From Roseibium hamelinense (GTDB taxonomy: Bacteria; Pseudomonadota; Alphaproteobacteria; Rhizobiales; Stappiaceae), in assembly GCF_007830545.1 (NCBI RefSeq), contig NZ_VLLF01000001.1:62001-126000 (forward strand): a stretch of 64,000 nucleotides of DNA, written 5' to 3'. Shown piece after piece: positions 51,526 through 61,505 of the stretch (position 1 is its first letter; every line of letters begins with the position of its first letter). The notes under the pieces are model-generated. The model had not been told where the DNA came from. It did not search any database and worked only from the letters and a program-made list of their open reading frames with translations. Position numbers and translations under genes: made by a program.

Positions 51526-53649
51526 GTGACACGTGGCAGCAAAACCAGGTCAGCAAAACGCATCGCCGCCCTTTTGGGTGGCGCCGTTGTCTCGGTTGGG
51601 CTGCTTGCGGCCGCGGGTGTGCTGACCAAGATCAACCGTGACATTGAGGCCCGCCAGGCGGTCATTGCATCAGGGCCGCTACCGGTTTCTAAGGTGGTTC
51701 TGGACCGGGATGATCGTTTGCTGCGGGCGTTTTTGACCACCGATGATAAATGGCGCCTTCCGGTCGAACTCGATGAGATCGACCCGGTCTACTTCAAACT
51801 GCTGATCGCATATGAGGACAAAAGGTTCTACGACCATGCGGGCGTCGATTGGACAGCCATGGCGCGTGCGCTGTGGCAGGGCGTCAGCCGGGGACGTGTT
51901 GTCTCTGGAGCGTCGACCCTCACCATGCAAACCGCCCGGCTTTTGAATGAGTCCCCGACAAAGACGCTGAATGCAAAATATGATCAGGTCATCAGTGCGC
52001 TGGCCCTCGAACGTGGACGGTCGAAACAGGACATTCTTTCGCTTTATGCCCTCAGGGCGCCATTCGGCGGCAATCTGGAGGGTGTAAGGGCCGCAAGTCT
52101 GGTGTGGTTTGGCAAGGAGCCATCGCGTTTAACACTGGCGGAGGCCGCGTTGCTCGTTGCCCTTCCGCAGTCTCCGGAAGCACGGCGTCCCGACCGGTCT
52201 CCCGGAGCAGCGCGCCGCGCCCGGCAGCGGGTGTTGGACAGGGCAGCCGAGGCGGGTGTTATTCGAGCGGACGAGGCGGCGGCAGCTGCAAGGGACATCT
52301 TGCCGGAAAAATGGCGCAGAATGCCGCTCATCGCCGCGCACAAAAGCCGCGATGCGGTGTTGGAACATCCTGCTCGGTCAGTGCACCGGCTGACGCTGGA
52401 CCGGGCACTGCAAGCCAGCGTCGAAGATCTCCTCAAGGCGCGGGTTCAAACGCTCGGTGACAAGGTGTCTGCGGCTGTGGTTGTCATGGATCACAAAACA
52501 GGCGCTGTCCGCGTCGCCGCCGGCGGGCCAGATTTGCTGGATGAAGGCCGTCTTGGACATGTGGATATGACCAAGGCTGTCCGGTCTCCGGGATCGACGC
52601 TCAAACCGCTGATTTACGGATTGGCATTCGAACAGGGGATCGCGCATCCCGACAGCTTGATTGAGGACCGGCCGATAGATTTCGGCGGATACCGCCCGAC
52701 CAATTTCGATCAAGCCTATCAGGGCACCGTATCGGTCCGGCAGGCGTTGCAGCTGTCGTTGAACACGCCGGCAGTTCAGCTCCTTGATTCGGTTGGTTCC
52801 GCCCGATTGATGGCGCGACTCAAACGGGCAGGCGTTCGTCCGCATATGTCGGTGCGCAAGGCACCGGGCCTCGCCACCGCGCTCGGTGGACTTGGACTGA
52901 CGCTTGAAGATCTCGTAGTTCTTTATGGCGCCGTTGCAAATGGCGGGACGCCGGTTCAACCGAGAATCAACAGGGACGGTGCGGGTGGCAGTGAGGCGTC
53001 GGCTCGTAACAGAGCACCTGTCTTGTCTCGAATCGCCTCATGGCAGGTTGGCGACATCCTGGCAGGACTGCCGCAGCCCCTTGCGGCTGAAACACGGGCA
53101 ATCGCCTATAAGACTGGTACGGCCTACGGTCATCGCGATGCGTGGGCCATAGGCTTTGACGGCCGGTTTGTTGTCGGCGTGTGGACCGGACGTGTGGACG
53201 GCACCCCGGTGCCGGGATCTACCGGCGCGACCACTGCAACACCGCTATTGTTTGGGGTGTTCCGGCGGATGGGGAGCGAACCGGTTCCACTCCCTCATGC
53301 GCCACCGGGGTTGCCGGTAGGGGCGGGACAGGCACTGCCGGAACCACTCCGATACGCGCGCGTGCGCCGGAACACGTTTGCCGGCGATCAAAACGGATTG
53401 CGCATTCTCTATCCACCAGATGGTGCCGAAATCCTTGCAGGCGTGTCGCAAGATACGGGCCGGCAACCGGTAATCGTGAAGCTGACAGGCGGTTTACGGC
53501 CGTTTCGCCTGCTGGTGAATGGCAGGCCAACCGGACTTCAGGATGTCCGGCACCGATTCACATTTCAGCCTGAAAGCGGGGGATTCGTTGATTTGACGGT
53601 CATCGACGCAGCGGGTGCCAGTGAATCAGTGCTGATCAACATCCGCTGA
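51526..53649 (+). CDS. pbpC: Penicillin-binding protein 1C (bifunctional transglycosylase/transpeptidase)
   Basis: This 707-residue membrane-anchored peptidoglycan synthase has one N-terminal helix (about 12-32). GT51 is centred on E97 (AYEDKRFYDHAGVDW). The transpeptidase has STLK with nucleophile S357 and K360, SLN at 411-413, and KTG at 529-531. The C-terminal PBP_1C extension (about 620-707; ILYPPDGAEIL) is present. It starts with GTG 11 bp after the alpha-2-macroglobulin stop, a known pairing. AGGGGCG lies upstream. Its exact function, perhaps repair synthesis, is not settled in the family. Confidence 0.94.
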   Translation: MTRGSKTRSAKRIAALLGGAVVSVGLLAAAGVLTKINRDIEARQAVIASGPLPVSKVVLDRDDRLLRAFLTTDDKWRLPVELDEIDPVYFKLLIAYEDKRFYDHAGVDWTAMARALWQGVSRGRVVSGASTLTMQTARLLNESPTKTLNAKYDQVISALALERGRSKQDILSLYALRAPFGGNLEGVRAASLVWFGKEPSRLTLAEAALLVALPQSPEARRPDRSPGAARRARQRVLDRAAEAGVIRADEAAAAARDILPEKWRRMPLIAAHKSRDAVLEHPARSVHRLTLDRALQASVEDLLKARVQTLGDKVSAAVVVMDHKTGAVRVAAGGPDLLDEGRLGHVDMTKAVRSPGSTLKPLIYGLAFEQGIAHPDSLIEDRPIDFGGYRPTNFDQAYQGTVSVRQALQLSLNTPAVQLLDSVGSARLMARLKRAGVRPHMSVRKAPGLATALGGLGLTLEDLVVLYGAVANGGTPVQPRINRDGAGGSEASARNRAPVLSRIASWQVGDILAGLPQPLAAETRAIAYKTGTAYGHRDAWAIGFDGRFVVGVWTGRVDGTPVPGSTGATTATPLLFGVFRRMGSEPVPLPHAPPGLPVGAGQALPEPLRYARVRRNTFAGDQNGLRILYPPDGAEILAGVSQDTGRQPVIVKLTGGLRPFRLLVNGRPTGLQDVRHRFTFQPESGGFVDLTVIDAAGASESVLINIR

Positions 53650-54240
53650 AGCCGGTTTACATCCAAAAAACACTTTCGATTTGCAGTTGACGCGTGTCTG
53701 TTCCACCGCATCGCCGACAGGCGGCACGGCGTGGGGTCTGATTTTTACAAGCTTACTTTTGGTTAGGTCGAGATTTTTAGCGATCAAAAAATCAAACTTA
53801 CGCTGGTGCAGAATTTTCTCACTAAGAGAGAGGTTTGGAATCAAAGCTACGAATACGCAAATTTGAAAAATTTCATATCAAATAAATTATAATATATTTT
53901 TGAGATCGTCTCTTTCTGGGTTCGTCTATTTGATCAAATCTGACTCATTGAAAAAAATGACTCATGTAAAAAAACTTCCTTAACGTAAAAATATCACGAA
54001 AACTCAATATGTTGAATCTCTGCAACAGTGTGCCGGGAAGCGTTTTGCAGGCGCGCTTTCAGCTTGAAGCGGTCAGCCGATTCTGGTTTTTTGCAGCCTG
54101 CGAACAGCGGTTAGCTGATCCCGAAACATTCCGTTTGGTTATGCAATCGAATGATTGGGCGTATCGCGGGGACAGGTGCAGTTTTGGTTCCTTTCGGACT
54201 AGGTCTGTGCCGCAAAAGAATTTGACTTAGGAGGTCAGAA
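53650..54240. other. AT-rich leader and promoter region of the first porin
   Basis: This 591-bp gap is much richer in AT than the genome (especially 53860-54000) and has no supported gene. TTGAAA (53863-53868) and TATAAT (53888-53893) are 19 bp apart, so a long leader of about 340 bases is possible. A short open frame at 54009-54230 has no ribosome site. AGGAGGT sits before the porin ATG. Confidence 0.5.
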
Positions 54241-55377
54241 ATGAACTTTAAGAGCTTGATGCTCGGCGCTGCAGCTGCAGCTGCTGCAACCACTGCACAG
54301 GCAGCCGATCTTCCGGTTGCTCCAGAGCCAGTCGATTACGTTCGCGTCTGTGACGCTTACGGCTCGCGCTTCTACTACATCCCGGGCACCGAAACCTGCC
54401 TGCGCGTTGGTGGCCGTGTTCGCGTAGAATACAAGACCAGCAACTTCGCCGACAATGGTTCCTGGGGCGACCGCACTGCGGACGACGTTACGTTCCGTGC
54501 ACGTGGTTACGTCTACCTCGACAGCCGCACAAACACCGAGTTCGGCCTGCTGCGTACATACACTTCCATGTACATGACTGGCGACACCGGCCCGTCTGAC
54601 AGCTTCTTCCTCGAGTCTGCCTACATCCAGTGGGGCGGTATCACCGCTGGTCGTACAACTTCATTCTTCCAGTTCGCTACCGGTCAGACCTTCATGGGTG
54701 TTGTTTCTCGCGACTGGGCTGACACCACGACCAACCTGTTCGCTTACACCGCTGCATTCGGCAACGGCCTGTCCGCAACAGTTGCTCTGGAAGACTCCAC
54801 TTTCACCGAAAGCAGCTCCACGATCTACGCTGGCCAGCGCCTGCCTGATCTGGTTGCCAACCTGCGTGTTGACCAGGGTTGGGGTTCTGCACAGTTGAGC
54901 GGTGCTCTCCACGAAGTTCGTCCGGCGATTGCTGCGAACGAAGGTAGCCTCGGCTGGGCCATCGGCGGTGGTGTTGTCTTCAACCTGCCAATGCTGTCTT
55001 CCGACTCCAACATCTTCTTCCAGGCTCAGTACGCTGACGGCGCACTGGACTACATCGGAAACATTGCAGGTGTTGCTGACTACGACGCAACTGTCGGCAG
55101 CTCGAACGACACGTCTTCCGGTTACTCGCTGTCTGCTGGTATCTACCACCAGGCAACAGAGACCATCGGTCTTGCACTTGACGGTTCCTGGTCCGACATC
55201 GACGGCGGCGGCAACGTTGCTGGCGCAACCCGTTGGGCAATCGACGGTTCGGTTCAGTACTCCCCGGTTTCCGGCTTCGCAGTTGGCGCCGACATGGGCT
55301 ACGCGAACACAGACACCGACGGTGCTGGCGACCAGGACGATATCCGCTTCGGTGTTCGTCTTCAGCGCACATTCTAA
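54241..55377 (+). CDS. Outer-membrane porin, rhizobial type, copy 1
   Basis: This 378-residue beta-barrel porin belongs to the rhizobial Omp2b/RopA-like family. The signal peptide is about residues 1-22 (MNFKSLMLG, then an alanine run, TAQAAD). Conserved family blocks are DYVRVCDAYGSRFYYIPGTETCLRVGG (split, 33-58, with the two cysteines), YVYLDSRTNTEFGLLRTY near 96, and IQWGGITAGRTTSFFQF near 130. The last strand ends in phenylalanine (RLQRTF), the C-terminal signal for barrel assembly. A second, nearly identical copy follows 448 bp downstream. Codon use is uniform and strongly biased, as for an abundant protein. Confidence 0.95.
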   Translation: MNFKSLMLGAAAAAAATTAQAADLPVAPEPVDYVRVCDAYGSRFYYIPGTETCLRVGGRVRVEYKTSNFADNGSWGDRTADDVTFRARGYVYLDSRTNTEFGLLRTYTSMYMTGDTGPSDSFFLESAYIQWGGITAGRTTSFFQFATGQTFMGVVSRDWADTTTNLFAYTAAFGNGLSATVALEDSTFTESSSTIYAGQRLPDLVANLRVDQGWGSAQLSGALHEVRPAIAANEGSLGWAIGGGVVFNLPMLSSDSNIFFQAQYADGALDYIGNIAGVADYDATVGSSNDTSSGYSLSAGIYHQATETIGLALDGSWSDIDGGGNVAGATRWAIDGSVQYSPVSGFAVGADMGYANTDTDGAGDQDDIRFGVRLQRTF

Positions 55378-55825
55378 TCCGTCTGACGGTTTAGAGCTCT
55401 GACGAAAGTCTGTTTCTGACCTTCGATCAGTCTAGCGGCCCGGTGGCACCAAACCATCGGGCCGTCCCCATTCTACGGCATGGGGCGATTCTTCTTTAGA
55501 TTCCCGCCATATCCGGTAATCTGCGTGCTTTCAGGCCTTCAATTCTTACTCATTTCTTAAGAACCTCACCAAAGCTGTGACATTGTCGCAACACCGGTAT
55601 TGCAAATAGGCTGCTCAACCTACCCAAGGGCAGTTTCGTTGTTGAACCAATGATCGGGATGCGTATGGTCACTTTGCGAGCGGCTTCGGGCCGCACTGCT
55701 TTGCCCACCACGGAATTCCAACCTCCGGCAGGAAGCAAACGCAGAGAATTTCGCGGGGACAAAACATTCTAATTTGGGCGACCGCCTCGGAATGTTGGCT
55801 AGAAATGACTGATTGGAGGTCAGAA
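55378..55825. other. Intergenic region between the tandem porins
   Basis: This 448-bp gap has no supported gene. A hairpin at 55436-55464 (CGGCCCGGTGG/CCATCGGGCCG, one G-U pair) lacks a T-run, so it is only a weak terminator or 3'-end stabiliser for copy 1. The second porin's GGAGGTCAGAA ribosome site is identical to that of copy 1. Confidence 0.55.
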
Positions 55826-56968
55826 ATGAAACTCAAGAGCTTGATGCTCGGCGCCGCAGCAGCTGCTGCCGCTACAACCGCCCAAGCAGCCGATCTTCCG
55901 GTTGCTCCGGAGCCGATCGATTACGTTCGCGTCTGTGACGCTTACGGCTCACGCTTCTACTACATCCCAGGCACCGAAACCTGCCTGCGCGTTGGCGGCC
56001 GTGTTCGCGTAGAATACAAGACCACCAACTTCGCCGACAATGGTTCCTGGGGCGACCGCACCGCGAACGACATTACGTTCCGCGCACGTGGTTATGTCTA
56101 CCTCGACAGCCGCACAAACACCGAGTTCGGCCTGCTGCGTACATACACTTCCATGTACATGACTGGCGACACCGGTCCTTCTGAGAGCTTCTTCCTCGAA
56201 GCAGCTTACATCCAGTGGGGCGGCATCACTGCTGGTCGTACAACATCCTTCTTCCAGTTCGCTACTGGTCAGGCCTTCATCGGTGTGATCACGCGTGACT
56301 GGGCTGATACCACGACCAACCTGCTTGCTTACACCGCTGCATTCGGCAACGGTTTCTCCGCAACAGTTGCTCTGGAAGACTCCACTTTCACCGAGAGCAG
56401 CGCAGCAATCTACGCTGGCCAGCGCTGGCCTGACCTGGTTGCCAACCTGCGTGTTGACCAGGGTTGGGGTTCTGCTCAGTTGAGCGGTGCTGTTTACGAC
56501 GTACGTCCGATCAGCGCTTCCAAGTCCGGTAGCTTTGGCTGGGCCATCGGCGCTGGTGTTGTCTTCAACCTGCCGATGCTGTCTTCCGACTCCAACATCT
56601 TCTTCCAGGCTCAGTATGCCGACGGCAAACTGGACTACATCGGAAACGCTGCTGGTGTTGCTGATTACGACTTTGTGATCGGTTCCGGTTCTTCCGACAC
56701 GTCTTCCGGTTACTCGCTGTCTGCTGGTATCTACCACCAGGCAACAGAGACCATCGGTCTTGCACTTGACGGTTCCTGGTCCGACATCGACGGCGGCGGC
56801 ACCATCAACGGCGCAACCCGCTGGGCAATCGACGGTTCGGTTCAGTACTCCCCGGTTTCCGGCTTCGCGGTCGGTGTTGACATGGGTTACGCTGACACCG
56901 ATTACGACGGTACAGCAACTGACGTCGAAGACTGGCGTGCAGGTATCCGTCTTCAGCGGACATTCTAA
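55826..56968 (+). CDS. Outer-membrane porin, rhizobial type, copy 2
   Basis: This 380-residue porin is a close paralogue of the one at 54241, with long identical stretches through the cysteine block, the first half of the barrel and the last strand. Differences cluster in putative loops: residues about 225-235 (VRPISASKSG against VRPAIAANEG), 270-285, and the last 25 residues. The start is ATG 55826, with GGAGG upstream; seven open codons before it are not used. A terminator follows. The copies may be expressed under different conditions, or add dosage. Near-identity suggests recent duplication or gene conversion. Confidence 0.95.
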   Translation: MKLKSLMLGAAAAAAATTAQAADLPVAPEPIDYVRVCDAYGSRFYYIPGTETCLRVGGRVRVEYKTTNFADNGSWGDRTANDITFRARGYVYLDSRTNTEFGLLRTYTSMYMTGDTGPSESFFLEAAYIQWGGITAGRTTSFFQFATGQAFIGVITRDWADTTTNLLAYTAAFGNGFSATVALEDSTFTESSAAIYAGQRWPDLVANLRVDQGWGSAQLSGAVYDVRPISASKSGSFGWAIGAGVVFNLPMLSSDSNIFFQAQYADGKLDYIGNAAGVADYDFVIGSGSSDTSSGYSLSAGIYHQATETIGLALDGSWSDIDGGGTINGATRWAIDGSVQYSPVSGFAVGVDMGYADTDYDGTATDVEDWRAGIRLQRTF

Positions 56969-56992
56969 TCTTACCTGATTGCAGGTTAGATG

Positions 56993-57021
56993 AAAAACCC
57001 GGCGGAAACGCCGGGTTTTTT
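56993..57021 (+). terminator. Rho-independent terminator of porin copy 2
   Basis: AAAACCCGGCG (56994-57004) and CGCCGGGTTTT (57009-57019) form a perfect 11-bp stem around a GAAA tetraloop, followed by T's, 25 bp after the stop codon. Confidence 0.93.
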
Positions 57022-57125
57022 GTTGGGAGCACCAGCCAGCACAAGGCGGAGGACCGACGCCGGCCCGCACCGTGCTGGCGGGATAATGTCCTGCAGGGCC
57101 CATGCAGAACCGGAGCCCCTGAGGG

Positions 57126-58079
57126 CTAGGATTCTCCTGTTGCCGCTTGCTGGTTTTTAGCTTCCGCCGTCTCTATAAAATTGGAAATCGCGCTTTGTGT
57201 GGGCCTGTCCCACAACAGGGGGGCGTGGCCTTCGTCAGGCACTACATGCAGTTTGGCGCCGGGAAGCTCATCCAGCATTTTCTGACAGCTTTCTGCAGTC
57301 AGGAGATCGGACGTTTGGCCATGTATGATCAGCACCGGGATGCCTTCAAGACCTTTGTAGAGTGGCCACAAGTCAGGCCAGGGCGCGCCCTCGTCCAGGG
57401 TTGCCAGCGTATGCCCCAGAGCAGGGTCGTAATCGAGTTTCCACTTGCCGTCTGACCCGCTCGCCAGTTGGTCGACCCAGTCCAGCCAATCCTGTTCGCA
57501 CAGCCTTGGGAATTGATGCTCCATATTGTGTTTCATCAGCGCTGCATGGGCGTGCTTGTCAGCAAACGTCATGTTGCGGCCAATGGTTGCCGCAAGACGG
57601 TGCACGCCGCGCATTTCAATGTGAGGGCCGATGTCATTGAGGATCACAGCGGCTAAGCGGCGTTTTTCGTAGCGTTGGGCCATCATCATGGCATGAAGTC
57701 CGCCCCTGGACGTGCCCAAGACGGCAAATCTGTCCAGGCCAAGCTTCGCAATGGCGTCGTCGATGTCGCCATCTTCCACGGTCAGGGCATAGTTTTGCCA
57801 GTCTGCGTCCCAGTCGCTCTGTCCGCGCCCCCGGTAGTCAAGCGCTATTACCCTATGACCTTGTTTCTGAAGGAAATCGGCAACCCTATTGAAATCACGC
57901 GTGTTTCTCGACAGTCCGGGAAGACACAAAACAGGAACCTTTGGGGCTGTTGTGCCGGCAGCAGGTTCCCAGATACAGCCGGACAAGGTCAGACCATCCC
58001 TGCTTTTCCAGGAAAAGCGGCTGGATGTATTTGCCGGACCGGATGCCCGATGTTCCGCCTTATCGAGGGCTACCTCCAT
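57126..58079 (-). CDS. Alpha/beta hydrolase
   Basis: This 317-residue cytoplasmic hydrolase has the nucleophile elbow GTSRGG with S124 (AVLGTSRGGLHAM). The oxyanion region is LCLPGLSRNTRDF near 51-63, and the catalytic histidine is in DEGHAPLLWD near the C-terminus. A cap region covers about 160-220. GGAGGAAC precedes the ATG. The pattern fits lipase/esterase or peptidase-like members without a known substrate. It is divergent from dapA across 236 bp and convergent with the second porin. Its function is unassigned. Confidence 0.9.
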   Translation of the reverse strand: MEVALDKAEHRASGPANTSSRFSWKSRDGLTLSGCIWEPAAGTTAPKVPVLCLPGLSRNTRDFNRVADFLQKQGHRVIALDYRGRGQSDWDADWQNYALTVEDGDIDDAIAKLGLDRFAVLGTSRGGLHAMMMAQRYEKRRLAAVILNDIGPHIEMRGVHRLAATIGRNMTFADKHAHAALMKHNMEHQFPRLCEQDWLDWVDQLASGSDGKWKLDYDPALGHTLATLDEGAPWPDLWPLYKGLEGIPVLIIHGQTSDLLTAESCQKMLDELPGAKLHVVPDEGHAPLLWDRPTQSAISNFIETAEAKNQQAATGES

Positions 58080-58315
58080 AGATTGTTCCTCCTCAAATGT
58101 GTCTTATTGGTTGTTATTTCTGAACTTATGATGCCGCGCGCACTCCCGCCAGTCGGGAGAGATCCTTATCCGTCACACGAATCTTGTTCCAGAACCGTCT
58201 GTTCTTTGTTTCTGCGTTGTATTGCCATTGCTCCGCGTTCCGCCAAGCATTATGTTGCCGGTCCAGCCAGCCACAGTCTGCCACAAAACGACTAAAAATC
58301 TTAAGGAAACCGAAG

Positions 58316-59194
58316 ATGTTCAAGGGATCGATTCCAGCGCTTGTGACGCCGTTCAAGGACGGAGCGCTTGATGAGAAACGGTTTCAAGAGTTTGTGGAAT
58401 GGCAAATCGCAGAAGGCAGTCATGGATTGGTCCCCGTGGGAACAACCGGGGAGAGCCCAACACTGACCCATGACGAACATAAGCGCGTTGTCGAACTATG
58501 TGTCGAAGCGGCAAATGGCCGGGTTCCGGTCATTGCAGGGGCGGGCTCAAACAACACCGCCGAGGCGATTGACCTGGCGCAGTTCGCCGAAAAAGCCGGT
58601 GCAAATGCCTTGCTCGTTGTGACACCTTACTACAACAAGCCAAATCAGGCCGGTTTGAAGGCGCATTATAAAGCGGTGAGCAATGCCGTCGGCTTGCCGA
58701 TCATCATCTACAACATTCCAGGGCGTTCGGTGATCGATATGCACCCGGAGACCATGGCTGAACTCTATGAGACCTGTGAAAACATCATTGGTGTCAAGGA
58801 TGCGACGGCCAATCTCGCGACAACCAGCCGTCAACGCCACCTCTGCGGACCTGATTTCGTTCAATTGTCGGGCGAAGACATTACGGCGCTGGCCTTCAAC
58901 GCTCACGGCGGGGTGGGCTGCATCACGGTGACAGCAAATGTGGCACCGCGCCTGTCGCACGAATTCCAAGAAGCTTGCCTGGCCGGCGATTTTGTCAAGG
59001 CCCTGGCGTATCAGGATAAGCTCGCTCCGCTGCATCGCGCCTTGTTCATTGAACCGAACCCGACCGGTGTGAAATATGCCTTATCCTTGCTTGGCCGCAT
59101 GGAAAACGAAGTAAGGCTTCCTCTTGTGCCGGTCTCGGGTGAGACACAGATAGAAATACAAGAAGCAATGCGCCATGCCGGATTGATCAACTGA
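58316..59194 (+). CDS. dapA: 4-hydroxy-tetrahydrodipicolinate synthase
   Basis: This 292-residue class I aldolase condenses pyruvate with aspartate semialdehyde in lysine and diaminopimelate synthesis. The Schiff-base lysine is K161 ([11 protein letters not shown]). The proton-relay residues are T44/T45 (VGTTGES), Y107, Y132 and R137 (YNIPGRSV), close to E. coli numbering. The start at 58316 follows AAGGA; an upstream 44-codon extension lacks support and overlaps the promoter gap. smpB follows 48 bp downstream, a common alphaproteobacterial arrangement. No lysine riboswitch was recognised upstream. Confidence 0.96.
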   Translation: MFKGSIPALVTPFKDGALDEKRFQEFVEWQIAEGSHGLVPVGTTGESPTLTHDEHKRVVELCVEAANGRVPVIAGAGSNNTAEAIDLAQFAEKAGANALLVVTPYYNKPNQAGLKAHYKAVSNAVGLPIIIYNIPGRSVIDMHPETMAELYETCENIIGVKDATANLATTSRQRHLCGPDFVQLSGEDITALAFNAHGGVGCITVTANVAPRLSHEFQEACLAGDFVKALAYQDKLAPLHRALFIEPNPTGVKYALSLLGRMENEVRLPLVPVSGETQIEIQEAMRHAGLIN

Positions 59195-59242
59195 TCAGTG
59201 TGCAATCGGCGTTTCGCGGATACTGAACAAGGATAACAAGAA

Positions 59243-59722
59243 ATGGCCCCCAAAAAGGATGGGCCTCCGGGTCGGGCAATCATTTCCGATAACCGGAAGG
59301 CCCGGTTCAACTACGAGATCGAGGATACGCTGGAGGCCGGCATCGAGCTGAAGGGGACGGAGGTCAAGTCCCTGCGCACGGGAAAGGCGAATATCGGCGA
59401 ATCTTACGCGGCCGAATACCAGGGTGAGATCTGGATCTATAACGTCTATATTCCAGAGTATCTTCAAGGGAACAGGTTTAATCACGAGCCGCGCAGACCG
59501 CGTAAACTCCTTTTGCACAAGCGCGAAATCGGCAAGCTTGCTGGCGCGGTCCAGAAGGAAGGCAAAACGATTGTTCCGCTGAAGCTCTATTTCAACGACA
59601 AAGGGCGCGCCAAACTCGAGATCGCACTCGCGCGCGGAAAAAAGGTCCACGACAAGCGCGAGACCGAAAAGAAACGCGATTGGCAGCGTGAAAAATCACG
59701 CCTCATGAAAAACCTCGGTTAG
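59243..59722 (+). CDS. smpB: SsrA-binding protein
   Basis: This 159-residue RNA-binding protein brings tmRNA to stalled ribosomes. Typical features are [29 protein letters not shown] (split, residues 14-42), the [28 protein letters not shown] region, and a basic C-terminal tail ending RLMKNLG, which enters the A site. AAGGA lies upstream. The tmRNA gene ssrA is not in the window. It shares a transcript with dapA. Confidence 0.96.
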   Translation: MAPKKDGPPGRAIISDNRKARFNYEIEDTLEAGIELKGTEVKSLRTGKANIGESYAAEYQGEIWIYNVYIPEYLQGNRFNHEPRRPRKLLLHKREIGKLAGAVQKEGKTIVPLKLYFNDKGRAKLEIALARGKKVHDKRETEKKRDWQREKSRLMKNLG

Positions 59723-59805
59723 TCACTGGCGGCAGGTCGGGTGCGGAACAACTTGTGCACGGCTTGGGGGCAGGGTGTGGACAACCTGTGAACACTGATT
59801 AGCCG

Positions 59806-60276
59806 TCAAGGTTTTTCGCGTGAGCTGGAGAGCTCATCGAAAGCCGCCTTGAAATGTGCCGGTATCGGCGTCGGCCGCCGTGTCTGGCGATCAACGAGCA
59901 CATGAACGAAACGCCCGTGCGCTGCGGTGTTGCCGTGTCCCTCGCGAAACAGGCCAACCCGATAAGTTACGGACGAAGAACCGATTTTTTCGATCAATAG
60001 TCCAGCCTCGACTGTTTCGGGATAGACAAGTTCGGCAAAATAGTTGCAACCGGTTTCAACAACGAGAAATATCTGCTGCGAGCTGCGTGGATCAAGCAGT
60101 CCTTTGTCGATGTACCAGCCGTTCACCGCGGTGTCGAAGAAGCTCAAATATTGCACGTTGTTGACATGGCCATAAATGTCCACATCCATCCACCTGGTCG
60201 GGATTTTTCGGAACGCGCGAAAGTGTCCGCGCGCTAAAGGTGTGGGCCGGGCTGGTTTTTCCGATGCTGCGGTCAT
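59806..60276 (-). CDS. Hot-dog-fold acyl-CoA thioesterase (4HBT-like)
   Basis: This 156-residue enzyme hydrolyses acyl-CoA thioesters. RWMDVDIYGHVNNVQY (about residues 28-43) is the 4HBT active-site motif, with D33 as the likely catalytic acid. FFDTAVNGWY follows. The ATG overlaps the alcohol dehydrogenase stop by four bases (ATGA), so both are co-translated. It is convergent with smpB. The specific acyl group is unknown. With the dehydrogenase it could process an alcohol- or aldehyde-derived acid. Confidence 0.88.
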   Translation of the reverse strand: MTAASEKPARPTPLARGHFRAFRKIPTRWMDVDIYGHVNNVQYLSFFDTAVNGWYIDKGLLDPRSSQQIFLVVETGCNYFAELVYPETVEAGLLIEKIGSSSVTYRVGLFREGHGNTAAHGRFVHVLVDRQTRRPTPIPAHFKAAFDELSSSREKP

Positions 60277-61436
60277 AGGGCGGCCTGATAAATTGCAAGC
60301 GCATCGGCTTCCGAGAGATTGCGGGGATTGTTCACGAGGAGACGCGTCTGCTTCATCGCATCACGGGCCATTTTCGGGAGGTCAGAGGCGGTGATGCCGA
60401 CATCTGTCAACCGCGTGCGAAGACCGAGTTTGCGGGTGAGGTCCTGCAGGTGCTCTGCAAATGCTATCGCGCGCTGCTCCGTGTCGACGGTTTCGGCAAG
60501 CTCTGGAAACACATGCGGCGCCATATCTGAATAAGGCTGGTGCGCCGCCGGTGCATTGAATTTGAGGACATGCGGCAGGACAAGCGCGTTTGAAAGGCCG
60601 TGAGGGACATGAAATGTGCCGCCAATCGGATAGGCGAGGGCATGCACTGCGGCAACTGGCGAATTTGCAAATGCCATACCCGCAAGCATGGATCCCAGCA
60701 GCATGGCGCCGCGCGCGTCTAAATCCGTAGGAGTGTAAACGGCGGTTTCGATACTGCCGCCGAGCAGTTTCAAGGCTTCAACAGCGAGTGCTCGGGACAC
60801 GGGGTTGTTGTTTGCACTGCGCGATGAATAGGCCTCGATGGCATGCACCATGGCGTCGACGCCCGTCGCCGCCGTTACATGCGCGGGCAGGCCAAATGTG
60901 AGCGATGGGTCGAGCAACGCAAGGTCCGGCAGAAGAACGGGAGACACAACACCGCGTTTTTCATCGGCTCCGACTGTGACAATCGAGATTGGGGTCACTT
61001 CCGATCCGGTGCCTGCAGTCGTAGGCACCAAAACAAGCGGAAGGCGGTCGCCTGCGACATTGCCAATGCCCCAAATGTCGTCCAGACGTTCATGCGACTT
61101 GCAAAGCAAGGCAACGAGTTTTGCGACATCCAGAGAAGATCCGCCGCCGAACCCGATAATCGAGCTGGGCGCGTGTGCCTTGGCCGCGTCACATGCTGCC
61201 ATGATGACAGAGACCGCCGGGTCGGCCGTAACCCGGTCGAACACGGCAATCTGACGCCCGCTTTCTGTTACGAACCCGAGGGGTTGGTCTATCAACCCTG
61301 CGGCAACAATTCCTTCGTCGGTGACAACGAACGGCCGCTCACCCAGGAGGTGCCCGGCATGGTCAGCCAAGGCGCAGGCGCTGCCGTTTTCAAACACGAT
61401 CCGATTGCTGGTGTTGAATGAAAACGCGTTGATCAT
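60273..61436 (-). CDS. Iron-containing alcohol dehydrogenase
   Basis: This 387-residue group III alcohol dehydrogenase has the nucleotide-binding GGGSSLD at 97-103, and PTTAGTGSEVTPI at 138-150. Metal ligands are plausibly D194, H198, H265 and H279 (TGVDAMVHAIEAYSS, and HALAYPIGGTFHVPHG, split). GGGGG precedes the ATG. It overlaps the thioesterase by four bases. Family members use various alcohols, lactaldehyde or maleylacetate, so the substrate is open. Its own upstream neighbour is parC, separated by a terminator. Confidence 0.93.
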   Translation of the reverse strand: MINAFSFNTSNRIVFENGSACALADHAGHLLGERPFVVTDEGIVAAGLIDQPLGFVTESGRQIAVFDRVTADPAVSVIMAACDAAKAHAPSSIIGFGGGSSLDVAKLVALLCKSHERLDDIWGIGNVAGDRLPLVLVPTTAGTGSEVTPISIVTVGADEKRGVVSPVLLPDLALLDPSLTFGLPAHVTAATGVDAMVHAIEAYSSRSANNNPVSRALAVEALKLLGGSIETAVYTPTDLDARGAMLLGSMLAGMAFANSPVAAVHALAYPIGGTFHVPHGLSNALVLPHVLKFNAPAAHQPYSDMAPHVFPELAETVDTEQRAIAFAEHLQDLTRKLGLRTRLTDVGITASDLPKMARDAMKQTRLLVNNPRNLSEADALAIYQAAL

Positions 61437-61505
61437 GATTCCCCCGAAACTCTTCCAGTTTCAAGAATGCCGGGGTTGGAGTGGAAGGTCGAGAGGCGAG
61501 CTGAC

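Noticed and set aside
54009..54230. A 73-codon open frame before the first porin
   Set aside because: No ribosome site and no recognisable sequence. It lies in the probable porin leader.
58080..58315. Lysine riboswitch before dapA
   Set aside because: No conserved lysine-riboswitch helices or terminator were recognised, and such riboswitches are uncommon in this group.
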